DNA from: Ceratopteris richardii
Lineage: Eukaryota; Streptophyta; Polypodiopsida; Polypodiales; Pteridaceae
Reading direction: 5' to 3'
Length of the DNA stretch: 64,000 bases
NCBI GenBank assembly: GCA_020310875.1
Contig: CM035438.1
Location: 100,362,139-100,426,138 of the forward strand
Shown here: positions 12,601-24,250 of the stretch, piece by piece
Position numbering within the stretch: the stretch's first letter is position 1
Layout of the letters: each line of letters begins with the position of its first letter
Made by a program: the position numbers and the translations under genes
Notes under the pieces: model-generated
The model's database searches: none
Told to the model about the DNA's origin: nothing
What the model saw: the letters and a program-made list of their open reading frames with translations, nothing else

Positions 12601-13879
12601 TGATCCCTGGCACAAATAAAGCATCTGACAAAGTGGAAGAACTACCATCAGCAGTAGTCAGAATGATCTTACCAACTCCCATAACAGGATAAGAGGAGTT
12701 ATTGGCGCATGTGACAGTATTCCCTGTAGGGGTAGGCTCGAGTGAAGAGAAGAAACTGCGCTGCAAGGTAATATGTTTGGTCGCCCCACTGTCAAAGTAC
12801 CAAACATCTGAGTCTACTGCAGACATGCACTGATCATGAGAAGATGGGTCAAAATTGCAGACAGTAGTAAATGCCCATTCTTCTTCCTGCACAAGATTTG
12901 CAGACTCTGTTTTTGGTGTAGAGGCCTCTGCAACAACCATTCCAGCCTCTTTCTTCTTTGGCTCTTTAGCAGCCAGTTTTGGACAGTTCTTTATAATATG
13001 ATCATTTCCTTTACAGTACTTGCAGAACAATTTCTGCTTTTCTGATTTCTTCTCATCTTTATCCTGGTTCTTCGATTGTGCAGCATTTGCAGATTTCTGC
13101 TTACGAGTAGAAGAGCTCCATTTTCCTTTGCCCTTCTGACTAGCCAGGAAAGCTTGATCTGCAACACGCATAATGGACCTGTTCTGCCTGGACTGATCTT
13201 CCTGCAACAGAACAGAGACTAATTCCTCAAATGACAAGGCATTCGGATTGCCTTTCATCATCAATCGAAGAGTAGAGGCAAAACTCTGATATGAATCAGG
13301 AAGGCCATTCAGAACGGTCTGCACAAGTGAGCTATCTCGTATAACCTCATCAGCAGAAATCAATTGTTCCTTCAGGTCTTTGATCTTTGTGAGAAAACTA
13401 TCCATCGAATCACCTTCATTCATGTGCTCACTCTCCAACTGTTTTCGGAGGTAAGCAACACGAGCCTCATTCCTAGCCTGGTACAAAGTGGTAAGTGTAT
13501 CCCAAGCATCCTTTGCTGTTCTACAAGAGCGAATGTGAGGAATAATGGCACGTTTGACAGACAAAGCTATCAATGCATTTGCCTGGGCATCTCTGCCATC
13601 CCAACGAATCTGCTCTACAATAGGTGCAACAGAAACAGCAGCATGAACAGGAATCTGTGGAATATCATCTTCGACACCATCTTCATCAGCTCCAACACTT
13701 GTATTTGCAGTACCTGTCGTTACATGTGTAATAGGACGTCTTTCAACACCCTGCACAATGTTCCACAATCCTTTTGCAACCAGTACATGTCGCATCATGT
13801 AAGCCCATAATGGGTAGTTGGTACCATCCAACTTATCCTCAACAGCCAACATACGGAATACATCACTGCTTTCAGCCAT
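9630..13879 (-). pseudogene. Element C gag-pol polyprotein (two in-frame stops, one frameshift)
   Basis: The minus-strand ATG at 13879 opens a 703-aa frame. It contains copia Gag (MAESSDVFRMLAVEDKLDG, WDTLTTLY), zinc knuckle CKYCKGNDHIIKNC (CX2CX4HX4C), protease WYFDSGATKHI, integrase zinc motif and HSDVCGPM / RSDRGGEY / NGVAERKN as D, D and E. A TAG at 11768 interrupts the integrase end, and the same frame continues at 11698. RT follows (LDIKTTFLNG, ALYGLKQAPRAW, YVDDMLLTG), with a frameshift near 10748 and a TAG at 10293. RNase H (SDSDWAGC, SCEAEYRA) ends at 9630. PR-INT-RT-RH order is diagnostic of Ty1/copia. Not functional as read. Confidence 0.95.
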
Positions 13880-14220
13880 GGCCGATGACTAAAATACCTT
13901 GATGCAAAAAATTGACGGTATCTCAAAAAGTTGAACAGAACTGCCCAGACGAGTTCTGCTAGACCTGTAGCAGACTTTGAGACGCTTAAACTGGCGAACA
14001 GAAACTAGTATATACCTTTGGCACAAAAGGACGAAATAGCCTGCACAAGCACTGCGATAGTGCGTTCGGAGGCCAAAACGAGCTCAGATCGCGATTTCGG
14101 CACCACATAGCGAAGCTGTTTTGATCTCGGAAACACCCTGAGTATGCTCACCAAATTTTGTGTGAATCTGAGACTGCAAACGGAGGAGTGTCGACGGCGC
14201 CCTAGAAGAAGCAACGACCT
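13880..14220 (-). other. Element C untranslated leader
   Basis: About 340 bases lie between the primer-binding site and the gag ATG on the minus strand. There is no ORF with copia similarity and no repeat. As in other copia elements this should hold the packaging region, but no specific structure is evident by eye. Confidence 0.6.
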
Positions 14221-14232
14221 GCTCTGATACCA
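14221..14232 (-). other. Element C primer-binding site (initiator tRNA-Met)
   Basis: The minus strand reads TGGTATCAGAGC, the standard copia primer site complementary to the 3' end of initiator tRNA-Met. It lies two bases inside the 5' LTR and fixes the element orientation. Confidence 0.97.
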
Positions 14233-14234
14233 AT

Positions 14235-14464
14235 TGTTGGAGTTAGACGTCTGCGGAAGCACGCGAACAGCACAAGGAAGAAGAAGAAGCTTGGAGCACA
14301 ACACACAAGACTGAATGTATTACTAGAGAATGTACAAAGATACGTAGCCCATTAGGGCAATAGGCGTATATACAAGCCGAGGGAAAAAAACCTCCTAAAG
14401 AGGGAAAAAAGTGCCCCGGCGGTCCTAGAGTGTTCACACACATCACTACCTAAATATATCAACA
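14235..14464 (-). repeat. Element C 5' LTR (230 bp)
   Basis: Second copy of the 230-bp LTR, followed on the plus strand by the TATCT target duplication. The minus strand has a TATATA-rich start and a short ATATAC box, but I cannot place the promoter with confidence. Confidence 0.97.
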
Positions 14465-17400
14465 TATCTATGTATAGAAAATAAATTTTCTTCACCCTCT
14501 ATGTTGGGTACTTGAGACAGGGATGGTGCATTCCTTTCCTGTGTCTCTAGGACGATAGGATTCCTATGCTGATCCTTTTTCTCCTTGCTTTCTATCAAGT
14601 ACTCTAGCCTCTCCATCAGTCCTTGAAAGTGTAGTTCAGGTTTAGCCATGTCATTCCAATTAAGATATCTAGAGGCTTCAAACATAGCTTGTGCTAATTC
14701 TACCATTTTCATGCATACTTTAGTTCTCTCAATTTCTAGGTCAGCTCGTGGGTAGTTCTTACTCATTTCCGCTACTTGGGGTCCTTCTTTTATCCTATCC
14801 TGATATGCACGAAACATCATGTCTAGGTTTTTCGGTACGGGTTTCGCTAAAACTGATCCTGATTTTTGTGCTAGGTTCTCTTGATTCAATTCCTGTGAAG
14901 TCAATTCTAGGATTTTGGCTCTAGATTCCTTAAGACTTCCTTCCAATTCTGTTATTTTTGTACTCCATTTTCTCTTTATTCTTTCTCTAGAATCTTTCCA
15001 AGATTTTGTCTTTTTACTGCAAGATTTTGCAACTTCGCTAGTTCCGGCTATTTTCTCCTGATTGTGTTGTTGATTCTGTAAGAGCGCCTGTGCTCTGGTT
15101 ATAGCTTGGATAGGCACATATGTAGGGTTGGATCCATCTGCGTTGTTTACAATACCTATCACGTTGATTGGTGTCACATTTGAAGCTTTAACTGGGTTCT
15201 TAGGACAATCTTTGATTATGTGCTCTTTACCACAATCGACACAAAATCCTTGTATGTTATAGTATTGTGACTGTCTTGCTATCGAAGGATGTGGACAATC
15301 CTTTATGAAGTGATCTCCTTGGCACCTAAAGCATGGTCCTCTAGGGCCCTGTGGTCTTTGCTGTCTCAATTGGGGTCGTGGATTTGGGTTTGTGTACATC
15401 ACGTTAGCGTATTCGGGCTCCCAACTAGGTTCCACTCGTGGACTATCGTAATGATATGTCTCCACGTGTTCTGGTGACTCTGAGTAGTACGCGGGTGGAC
15501 TATCTACATGAGTAGAGTCAAAACTGTTAGAGTTCGGATCACTGTCAGTAATTAAGGGTGAAACGAGAACTAAAGCCCTATTGAGGTTCTCTTCTGCAGC
15601 AGCGTATTTGACTGAGATGACATTAGCTAGTGGGGGTGGCTGCTGAGCTAAAACAGGTTGAGGTCTCTGTTGAGCCAGGTAAGGATAGTTCTGAGGAGGC
15701 CTATAGTAATAAGCCTGAGCATTGTATTGGCCTTGATACCTACCTGGATATGCATATGCTTGCGGGTAGTTCTGTCTCACTGCTTGTTTGTTATAAGGGC
15801 AGTCTTGAGCCGTGTGATTTGTGTATCTTCTCTCAATTGTACAGTATTGGCCACTAGGATTGGCTTGCGGTTGTGTTGCATTGGGGCACACATTTGCCCA
15901 CAGGTGTAACAACGCTTGTTTGTTGTCAACCTAGGCATCTGTTTGCTGGAAACTCCTAGTTTCTGGGCCACTTTTTCTGCTAGATCCTCTATTGAGCTGG
16001 ACAATTTCGTGGATGCTAGAGATGAACAGTCTGAGTCCTTATAGACCTTTGAGAGTTCCAACTCGTCTCCTAAGTTGTCCTCAATGTCTATACAAATTCA
16101 TACACATTGCGCTAGCGTTCTGGGTTCTTTCAAGTATACATAGGAGCATAGTTTAGAGCTCAACAGGCCATCTAGAAACAACGACACTTGCTTGGCCTGT
16201 GAGGGTAGCTCTTGCATTGGACATCTCTCCACATATTGTCTAAACCTACGTCCTGCCAGTCTAACTGTTTCTTGAGGGGTTTGTTTGAAACTATGAATCA
16301 ACAAAGACGTGTCATGTCTGATCCCACTTTTAGAGAATTCAGTGATGAATGACTCTAAAAAGTGATGGATGTCTCTAAATTGCCTTTGTTGCAATGGTTG
16401 GAACCAGGTTAAAGTGGTATTCTTTAACGTTAGTCCAAAAGCATTGTATTGCGCGAACATGTCTTCCACTTGCTCTACTCGTAGTACTTGCTTAAATTCC
16501 GCTACATGGTCATAGGGATCTCCTGTCCCATCAAAGTAGTTTTTCATGGACTTTACTAACTGAGTGGGTCTCAATATTCTTGCGTGTTCACGTGGTCTAG
16601 GTAGAGGAGAATCATCTCTACCACCTGGTATTCTAGGTTCTCCTTGTCTATCCACTCTGTCCGTGTTTATGGTGGTTCTATCTCTCCCTATGGGATGATT
16701 GAAGCTTACTTCTGGTCTTTCTTTATTTTTCTCTCTTTGCATGCCATGGGCTGAGGATGTTCCTGCCCCTTGTTGGCTCGCGTTTACGTTTGTTCGAGAT
16801 GGAGCGAATACCAACTCACCTCTCCATGTGTATGTGTTTCTTGCGTGGTCAGGTACCACAAATACTCTTTCTGAAGTTCCATCCAGGTATACAACCTTTC
16901 CAGGTGTATCCGGGTCTTTAAATTTGTAGATTATGATGGAGCCTACCTCACTAGGTTGTTCCGTTCTGTACCTCCAAAATGCTTCATTATTTTCTTGGTT
17001 TACGAATAACTCTATGCTTCTGTTATCCTGAGGGGTCCACTGTGGAACTAGTACTCGTGTCAGTACAGATTTCCCTCTAGGTGTTCTAGGTTCTTCCAGT
17101 GGTTCTTTTCCTTGAGATCTCGCTTCCGTCTCTAACTGAATTACGCCAAACTCATTCGTATTGTTTGGCTGCGTACTTAAGATGTACATTGTTCCTTCCT
17201 TGTCTATGTATGCATCTCTCTCGAATTTCACCACTGGACGTTCCAGTCCAATGGGTTGATCAGGGTTATGCATTTGCACCACTTGTCTTCGCAAACCATC
17301 CTCATAGATGCGAGCACCTAAGCGGTTGGTTCGGAGAAATTCTAATTGAGTTCTATAGGGTCCTTCAGGTCTTTCTAAATATGCTACATTTGACCCTCCT

Positions 17401-17576
17401 TCTGGTCTTTTTGTGCTAAATGCCATTTCCGATTCACTCGTATCTGAGCTCTCGTAGGGGTAATTACTATTCAATTGCTGAGCCCACGATCGTGCAGTAG
17501 TGCCTATACTTGCTTCTGATGATCTAAGGCTTCGTCGGTCTGACTTACCTATGTATTTGCCCGATCTAAGGTTCAT
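14465..17576 (-). pseudogene. Element B gag (broken)
   Basis: Minus strand. The ATG at 17576 (MNLRSGK) is chosen because D gag starts at the same residues. A conserved N-terminal region (YRTQLEFLRTNRLGARIYEDG, TPRGKSVLTR) is followed by the gag core (LVKSMKNYFDGTGDPYDHVAEF, TWFQPL, FSKSGIRHDTS). A TGA near 16098 replaces an Arg codon. A small deletion and frame slip fall in the first zinc knuckle near 15920. Knuckles CFRCQGDHFIKDC and CVDCGKEHIIKDC keep the unusual CX2CX3HX4C spacing. Reading runs to the C insertion and in frame beyond it into pol. Confidence 0.88.
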
Positions 17577-18372
17577 GAATTTACTTCGCGGCACTTCTCT
17601 ACTCGTCACTGTTCTTTGTTTTTAATTGCTTTGTTCTTTTTAAATTCCTTTAAGTTTTTATTTTGTGTTTTTGTAAGCATCAAGAATCGACTTTCAATGG
17701 TACTTTTGAGTTCTCGTTCTGTCAGACTTAAGTTCTTTCCTTTAGGTTTTCGTATCACACACCTTTACTTTAGTCTTGAACTTAAAAAAATTTAATCTCT
17801 TGAACTTGAGGCATTCCTATCGTCTTAAATCCACAATGCTATCATTTGGCCTAAGCTAATAATTGACTGAGGGGGTTGAGTAATCTTCCAACCTCAAGTC
17901 AGTTGCTTTGGTTGCTCTGATGCCCAAGAAGCCGCGCTTCCCAAGCCTTGCGTCCTTCACTGCCTTGCTTTGCCTTGCTTAGTTTGCCCTTGATTGCCCT
18001 TGATAGACCTGGAAAAATCCAATATTAGAACAATCTCACAAATGGATGATCAAGCACTTGAGTATATACACCCTTAAAGGTCCTTTCCCTTTTGCCCAAA
18101 TTTTTGTGCTGCCCCCTAGCTTTTGTAGTCCCACACTAGGTCAACCTCAAAGTACTTATAAAGAGCTTTCTAACGAGCTATAAAGCTCAAAAAACGGACT
18201 TCGGATGAAAAAGATATGACCATTTAGGCTCTCGGGGGTAAAAACTGACAAACAAGTTTTTCTTCAAATATGAGCTAAGGGGTCTCCTATGAGTCTAATC
18301 ACCCAAAAATTTTCAAAAAATAGCCCCAAATTGGTCAAAATATCAAACCCTAAAAATTGTGTTTGGGGTGAG
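17577..18372 (-). other. Element B leader between gag and repeat array
   Basis: About 800 bases of untranslated leader, T-rich near gag on the plus strand. No reading frame resembles D or other retrotransposon proteins. Position and length match the leader of D (58935-59820), with only scattered similarity. Confidence 0.6.
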
Positions 18373-19165
18373 CAATCGCCATGGTCTGAGATAATCGCAA
18401 TGGTCTGGGACCGTCACGATGGTCCAGATGAACTGTCGCGATGGCGTGGCACGATCGCGATGGTCCGAAGGAGCGAACAGTCGCGATGGTCTGAAAGTGG
18501 ATGATCGCGATGGCGTGAGTGTGAACTGTCGTGATGGTCTAGAATGAATGATCGCGATGGCGTGATCTGCAAACCGTCGCGATGGCCTGAAGTGCACGGT
18601 CGCGATGGTCCAAGTGTGAACCGTCGCGATGGTCTGATTGAGCGAACAATCGCGATGGCATCAGTCAACGGTCAATGTGAACCGTCGCGATGGTCCGAAG
18701 TGAACCGTCACGATGGTCACAAATGCGATGGCATGAGCCAATCACGATGGTCCAAAGTTTGAGTCGTTGCGATGGTGTCAGGGTCTCGTCGCGATGCGTG
18801 GCTAGTGAGCAATCGCGATGGTCTAGCTTGCCATGTGGCAGCGTCGACACGATGGCATGAGCCAATCGCGATGGCGTGGGGTCGACGGGATCGTCGCGAT
18901 GGTCCAAGTGAACCGTCACGATGGCTCAAGTGAGCCATCACGATGGTGTGAGACCGTCGCGATGGTCCGACCGAGCCATCGCGATGGCGTGGGCCCATCG
19001 CGATGGTGTGACACAATCGCGATGGTCCGAGCCAATCGCGATGGTCCACTGAAATGAAAATTTTTTGAATGCAAGTATGGATTCCTATGTGCGCAAGTGT
19101 GCTCTACACGCTGGTGTGGTCGCCTACCTCAAATTCCAAACTTTGCAGACCATCGCGATGGTCTG
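18373..19165 (-). repeat. Element B leader tandem array of a TCGCGA-centred palindromic motif
   Basis: About 30 degenerate units of the form (A/G)TCGCGATGG(T/C), spaced roughly 15-35 bp, fill 18373-19052, with one more at 19150-19163. The core is the palindrome CCATCGCGATGG, and some units are decayed to CACGATGG or CGTGATGG. It lies between the primer site and gag. D has an array at the same place with the same TCGCGA centre but different flanks. Confidence 0.92.
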
Positions 19166-19489
19166 ACACAGTCGGCAATTTCTGACAAAAAGTGATTTTC
19201 TTACCTTTTTGCAGCCTTCCTAATGCTCTGGAGTACTGTACCTGCAAGAAAACTCAAAAACACAGTATCACATGCAAGCACAAAAGCTCTCTCTCTCTCT
19301 CGCATGCACAAATGAGGGGAAATGAGGAGAATGGGTGGATATGGTGAATTTTCTGATTTTTTCCGGAGTGGAAGATGATGATGCGGTGATGAAGATGGAG
19401 TGTGGGGGAGGTGAAAAACAACAAAAACTAAGTAAAAACAACAACAAAAACTGAAAGTTTTACCTTCCAACGCCACTTCTTGCTATACT

Positions 19490-19500
19490 CTTACCATCAC
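19490..19500 (-). promoter_or_regulatory. Candidate 5' splice site in element B leader
   Basis: The minus strand reads GTGATG|GTAAGA, a good plant donor, with the first intron base at 19494. It is 43 nt beyond the primer-binding site. The same 12-base block is found at the matching place in D (60811). A second weaker donor-like GTAAAA lies at 19463. Confidence 0.5.
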
Positions 19501-19515
19501 ACATTCGTCCTAGAC

Positions 19516-19537
19516 TCGATCATCGGCAACGGTGCCA
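19516..19537 (-). other. Element B primer-binding site (tRNA-Asp type, mutated)
   Basis: The plus strand reads like the 3' end of plant tRNA-Asp (TCGATC, then GGCAAC, then GCCA) with a few mismatches against the perfect copy in D. It starts 7 bases inside the 5' LTR. Assignment to tRNA-Asp rests on my knowledge of the plant tRNA 3' end. Confidence 0.85.
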
Positions 19538-19544
19538 AATTTTG

Positions 19545-20207
19545 TGTTGCTCTAGCACAATGGTGAGAACCACGTTAAGAAGATCCACCTCCTTAATGTC
19601 AATCCGCGGAAGAGATAGGAGTGATATGAAGATCGTGAATGTGAGATGAAGTGAGAGTGAAGGTGAGAAGCATAGAGATGCACACACACACATACACACA
19701 CACAACGAAGAGACAAGCAAGACACAATGGAAGGTGAGAAATCAACTCTGTTACTCAAGAACACTCTTACAAGCTCAAGCTCGCTCTAGCTCATACAAGT
19801 CTACACTAGCTCACCTCAAAAATGAGCTCTCTAGCCCTTTTTATAGATTCTAGACTAGTTTTGACCGGTTTCACATCTAGTGACCGGCATGGTTAAAAAT
19901 TCGGTTCTAGGTGCTATTTGAAAGGGTAAACGGTGTCTAAAAATAACCAAAATTGGTATGCTCATTCTACCTAAGCTCCTCAAGCTCGAGGACTCCTCGG
20001 CTTGCACAAAATGGAGCTATGAATTACCAAAAAGGGTTTTTCTATGTTACATATGGTACAAAAGTGATGAAAATCACTGTTGGAGGTTTTGAAAAGTATT
20101 TATAAAATATAAATCTTTGAAAAATGATTCGACTGACTCCCTGCTACTTCGTTATGCTCTGTCTTCACATGCTTCCGCGTCTTCTATGCCTCTGGCTACT
20201 GCCAACA
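19545..20207 (-). repeat. Element B 5' LTR (663 bp)
   Basis: TGTTGCTC to GCCAACA, followed by CTAAG. A minus-strand TATAAAAAG box (19837-19845) lies next to GAGAGCTCATTTTT, the same promoter core seen in the LTRs of A, D and E. A CA/TG dinucleotide tract lies at about 19680-19702 downstream of the box. Confidence 0.95.
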
Positions 20208-20577
20208 CTAAGGTTCAGTGTCATCCTAGTGAGGTCATAGAAGAAGAAGAGAATGACAATGATCTAGAATCCATTGTGATGGATACTTACTTTGACTCAG
20301 AGGAGCACTATTTAGAAGACATAGGAGTGTTAACCCAAAAAGAAGAAGAACCTCTCACAAGTATTAAAACTATAAATTTAAAGGATGGAAGTGAAGGAGG
20401 TCAAAAGAAAAAGAAAAGAAAAGCAGTGAAACAAGAAGAGGAGGAATCATTGTTCGAGGTACCAGAAAATTTCAAGAAATATGAAGTTGAAGATCAAAAA
20501 ATTTTGGTACAAATACCTAAGAGAGAGGCCATCGTAGGGAAGCATAGGACAATAAAGAAAAGACCAAAAAGATTGTA
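20208..20577 (+). pseudogene. Element A acidic linker before RT; first protease deleted
   Basis: The frame resumes with KVQC and then reads EEEENDNDLESIVMDTYFDSEEHYLED, Lys/Arg-rich KKKKRKAVKQ and ESLFEVPENFKKYE, the block that precedes RT in D. Compared with D, about 0.96 kb is missing here, including the whole first retropepsin. A frame slip near 20545 leads to a TAG at 20576. Confidence 0.8.
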
Positions 20578-22185
20578 GTGACCATTGAAGGGAACCAAGA
20601 GAGATGTACATACATAGGAGACGACCTAAGTGCAAAAGAAGAAGCAGAGCTTGTAGCTCTATTAATGGAATATAGGGACGTTTTTGTGTGGCACTATAGA
20701 GACTTGAAGGGAGTAGATCCTAGAATTTGCTCTCATTCAATCCCCATGATCGTTGATGCCAAGCCCACCAAACAAAAGCCTTACACATATAATGACACTA
20801 ATGCAGCTAAAATCAAAGAAGAAATTGATAGGTTGATTGAAGCTGGATTTATCTATCAGATTGAGCATACTGAATGGGTGTCCCCCATTGTGGTGGTGCC
20901 CAAGAAGAATGGAAAGTTGCAAGTGTGCATTAACCTTAAAAAAGTTAATGCTGCTACGATTCGAGATAGTTATCCACTTCCAATCACTCAATATCCATTG
21001 GAGTGTGTTGTAAGAAAGGAGGTGTAAAGCTTCCTTCATGGATTTTCAGGCTACAACCAAGTAGCCATTGCCCCAGAAGATCAACACAAAACAACTTTTG
21101 TCACAGAGTGGGGGAATCTTTGCGTTTCGTGTGATGCCATTTGGGCTCACCAATGCACCTGTCACATTCCAGAGACTCATGTGTCATGTCTTCAAGGAGT
21201 TCTTGCGAAAGAGCTTAGAAGTATGTGTGGATGATTTATGTGCTCATTCCCAACAAAGAAGATACCACATTCCTGAGCTCATACAGATTTTCAACAAGTG
21301 TAGAGAATATTGAGTGTGTTTGAACCCAAAGAAGTGTGTGTTCATGGTACGACAAGGTAAAATCTTAGGTCACATTGTGTCTAAGAACGGAATATCTATA
21401 GATGAGGATAAAGTAAGAGCCATAGTAGAGTTGCCAAGACCAAGGAATGTTAAAGAGGTACAAGCCTTTATGGGCCATTATGGATATTATGGCAGGTTCA
21501 TCCACATGATTCAATCATAGCTAAACCTCTTTATGGTTTGTTGGAAAATTTTGAGTGGAATGAGGAATGCAAAAATTCCTTCAATGAGCTGAAGAGACGT
21601 TTGTGCACAGCACCAATACTAACCACTCCTAATTGGAATAAACCATTCCATGTCCATGTGGATGCATCCAATCATGCAATAGGATGTGTGCTAGCACAAC
21701 CCACAATTGAAGGAAACCTAGATTTGTCGATAGCATATGCTAGTAGGCAATTAAATGCGGCTGAATGAAACTATACGAAAACTGAGAGAGAAGGTTTAGG
21801 CATGGTGTATGCGGTGAAAAAGTTTAGACACTACTTATTGGCTAACAAAATCAAGTTTTTCACTGGTCATCAAGATTTATCATATTTGGTCAATAAACCT
21901 TGCAATATGGGACGCTTAGTAAGATGGTTCCTCTTACTAATGGAATATGACTTTGAGGTGGTTGTTAGGAAAGGTAGGACCCATCTCAGGGCAGATCACC
22001 TTTCTTGCATCACTTCAAGAGAGTCCTCGCACGGAGTGCCGGATGAAGTACCTGATGCTTATCTGTTCAATTTAGAAGTTGTTCCTAAATGGGCAAATAA
22101 GTTGGTACCAGTCCTAACCTTTGGTCGTGCAAATAAAAATTTGAAAACAAACAAAGAGGAAGTAGTGATCACAAAAATATGAAAT
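20578..22185 (+). pseudogene. Element A reverse transcriptase and RNase H, broken
   Basis: RT reads PYTYNDTNAAKIKEEIDRL, WVSPIVVVPKKNGKLQVCINL, FGLTNAP and LEVCVDDLCAHS, so the first residue of the YVDD box is Cys (D has Tyr). RNase H reads FHVHVDASNHAIGCVLAQ and ends KGRTHLRADHLSCI. Breaks are a TAA at 21025, a G-run frame slip near 21112, a TGA at 21311 within CREY-VCLNP, a stop near 21518 and a TGA near 21766. The TGA codons sit where D has Gln or Arg. Confidence 0.9.
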
Positions 22186-23720
22186 ATTGGGAGGGAGCAT
22201 GTACAAAAAAGATACAGATAAAGTATTAGCTTGTTGTGTCGAGGACTACGAACATAGTCGTTGGTTGCAACAAGCCCATGAAGGAATGCTAGGAAACCAC
22301 TATTCTAAACAATGAACATTGCAGAATCTAAAACGTTTAGGAGTGTATTGGCCTAGCATGGACAGAGAAATATAGGAATGGATCAAGAATTGCCCAGTGT
22401 GTCAGGAGAGACCCCCAGCGGAGCATGCCACCCTTTATCACGTGTCATTAATTCCAGACTGGAGTGCTCCATTGGTGGACCTTATGAGATCGGGGACACT
22501 ACCTAGTGAGGCTGGTCTAGCAAGAAGACAAAGCATGGAGCAAGAGGCTAAAGACTATGCCTTAGTAGGCGACAACCTATACCGAAGAGGCAGAGACGAT
22601 CATTTAAGACTGTGTGTTCATGAATCAGATTATTTGAAAGTCTTAGAAACTGCACATAGTTGTGTTACAGGTGGACACTTTGGTCCTGACCGAGTAATTA
22701 AGACCATTCTATTCTCAGGACTCTGGTGGCCCACTCTTCATATGGATGCACATACCTATTGAAGAAATGTGACACATGCCAACGTGCCCGATACCCAATT
22801 AGAAAAGATGAGATGCCTTTGAGGCCAATGATGGAGGACGTGCATTCTCGAAGTGGGGTATAGACTTTGTAGGTCCTCTTAACCCCCCAGCCAGAAACTC
22901 CCATGCAGAGTACATCATTGTAGCCATAGATTACCTCACAAAGTGGGTGCAAGTAAAAGCCACAACAAAGAATGATGCTCGAACGATGGAAAAGTTCTTA
23001 TATGAGAACGTGTTCACGAGATATGGGTTACCAATAGAGTTGGTCAGTGATAGAGGTACACACTTCTTGAACGAGGTCATTGAAAATATCCTTCAAGAAT
23101 TGATGGTGATACACAAGAAGTCTGCCCCTTATCATCCACAAGCCAACGGACAAGCCGAGAGCACGAATAAGATCCTATGTAATGTGTTGACTAAACTGGT
23201 AAATAATAAATGCTCTGATTGGGACAAACAACTTCATCATGTTGTTTGTGCTTATTGAGTTGCCTAAAAAAAATACTCAGTGCCATCCCATTTCAGATGG
23301 TTTTTGGACAGAATGTTGTGCTACCATTGAACTTCCTAATCCCCCCTTAAAAGTAGCACAAGAGCATGAGTGGAATGGACATGAATTGTCCTCTAGGATC
23401 TTGGATCTAGAATGCTTAGATGAGATAAGGCAACGAGCTACAACAGGCATTTATGCTACCAAGAAAATGCAAAAGGCATACTTTGATGCCCATATAAAGG
23501 ATAAATGATTGAAAGAAGGAGACCTAGTGCTGGTTTATACACTAAAGCAACATGCCCAAAAATTGGAGAAATGAGGATATGGACCCATGATCATTAATAG
23601 AATCTCCACTAGTGGTGCGGTTCAATTGGCCACTCTGGAAGGTGATATCTTGCCAAACTATATAAGTGGTTGTCGAGTCAAGTTATATCAAGAACCTCTT
23701 ACAGAGAATATGCCAATGAG
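22186..23720 (+). pseudogene. Element A integrase with two HHCC modules, broken
   Basis: A first HHCC module (AHEGMLGNHYSKQ to NCPVC, about 22270-22403) is followed by the linker EHATLYHVSLIPDWS. A second reads AHSCVTGGHFGPDR to a decayed Cys pair near 22775. The core has GIDFVGPLNPP, ELVSDRGTHF and NGQAESTNK for D, D and E. A GPY/F-like end reads YGPMIINRISTSGAVQLATLEGD and NYISGCRVKLYQEPL. Stops near 22310, 22372, 22759, 23256, 23506 and 23571 and a frameshift near 22840 break it. Confidence 0.88.
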
Positions 23721-24250
23721 ACTCAACACTACTAAGAAGCGCAAAGAAGAAGAGTTGAGAGTTAGAGAAGAAGCACAGGTAGGGGCGAGAGAGCGCATCA
23801 GGCAAAATAAGTTAAGGAGACTAGGCCTAGATGTCAACACAAAAGCCCCAAAATATCACATGGACAAAATCAAACATAACTACTTCTCGAATAATTGACT
23901 GATGCCCCTTTGTGACTATAGAGGTCAGAAAAGGAAAGAGTGTAAGGACTGTGAGAGCATTGGTTGATTCAGGTGCAGCAACAAGTGTAGTTAGACTTTC
24001 ATATTGCCAAGACCTGCAATTGGACATCAAGCCCATAGAAGCCTATCTCATAGGATTGGGAGGGGTGGAAACCCCTTGTTTGGGGGAGGTGGAACTTCCC
24101 ATCTACCTTCAAGATGTTCCAATGAAAGTTAAAATGCTAGTGTGTCACGATGAGGACCTCACAGAGCCACTTGTTTTGGGTCAAGACTGGATTTATGACC
24201 ATGCAGTCAACTTGAACCTAAGAAGTCAACTTCTTCAAGTTTGGGTATAG
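23721..24250 (+). pseudogene. Element A second retropepsin-like domain (PR2)
   Basis: After the integrase: basic/acidic helix KKRKEEELRVREEAQ, one stop near 23896, then RTVRALVDSGAATSVVRLSYC, YLIGLGGVETPC, LVCHDEDLTEPLVLGQDWIYD and QLLQVWV. This gives a DSGA motif about 70 residues before a hydrophobic LVLG motif, as in retropepsins. It is the best-kept part of A. It ends at a TAG near 24248 where D continues. Confidence 0.78.

Larger units (their letters stand above)
9326..14464 (-). mobile_element. Element C: Ty1/copia retrotransposon nested in B
   Basis: A 5139-bp minus-strand element with 230-bp LTRs (9326-9555 and 14235-14464), TGTTG to CAACA termini and the duplication TATCT at 9321-9325 and 14465-14469. 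The initiator-Met primer site is at 14221-14232 and the purine tract complement at 9556-9568. Gag, protease, integrase, RT and RNase H follow in copia order. The LTRs differ at 4 of 230 positions, so it is fairly young. It interrupts B exactly between gag and pol. Confidence 0.97.
699..20207 (-). mobile_element. Element B: Ty3/gypsy retrotransposon nested in A, non-autonomous
   Basis: Complete LTR-to-LTR insertion on the minus strand, with LTRs at 699-1350 and 19545-20207 and the 5-bp duplication CTAAG on both sides (694-698, 20208-20212). From its 5' end it holds a tRNA-Asp-type primer site, a leader with a TCGCGA repeat array, gag, first protease, acidic linker, a deletion junction near 7703, second protease-like domain, WVPK tail and the accessory ORF. 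The deletion removes RT, RNase H and integrase entirely, so B could move only with helper proteins. It carries the nested copia C. Without C it would be about 14.4 kb. The LTRs differ by an 11-bp net length change and several substitutions, so it is older than D. Confidence 0.95.

Noticed and set aside
18289..19057. Several overlapping ORFs on both strands (HRDGS / SRWSE-rich)
   Set aside because: Translation of the B leader array, present in many frames at once.
18373..19165. CRISPR-like array
   Set aside because: Spacing is irregular, units are palindromic and degenerate, there are no unique spacers and no cas genes, and the context is a plant retroelement leader.
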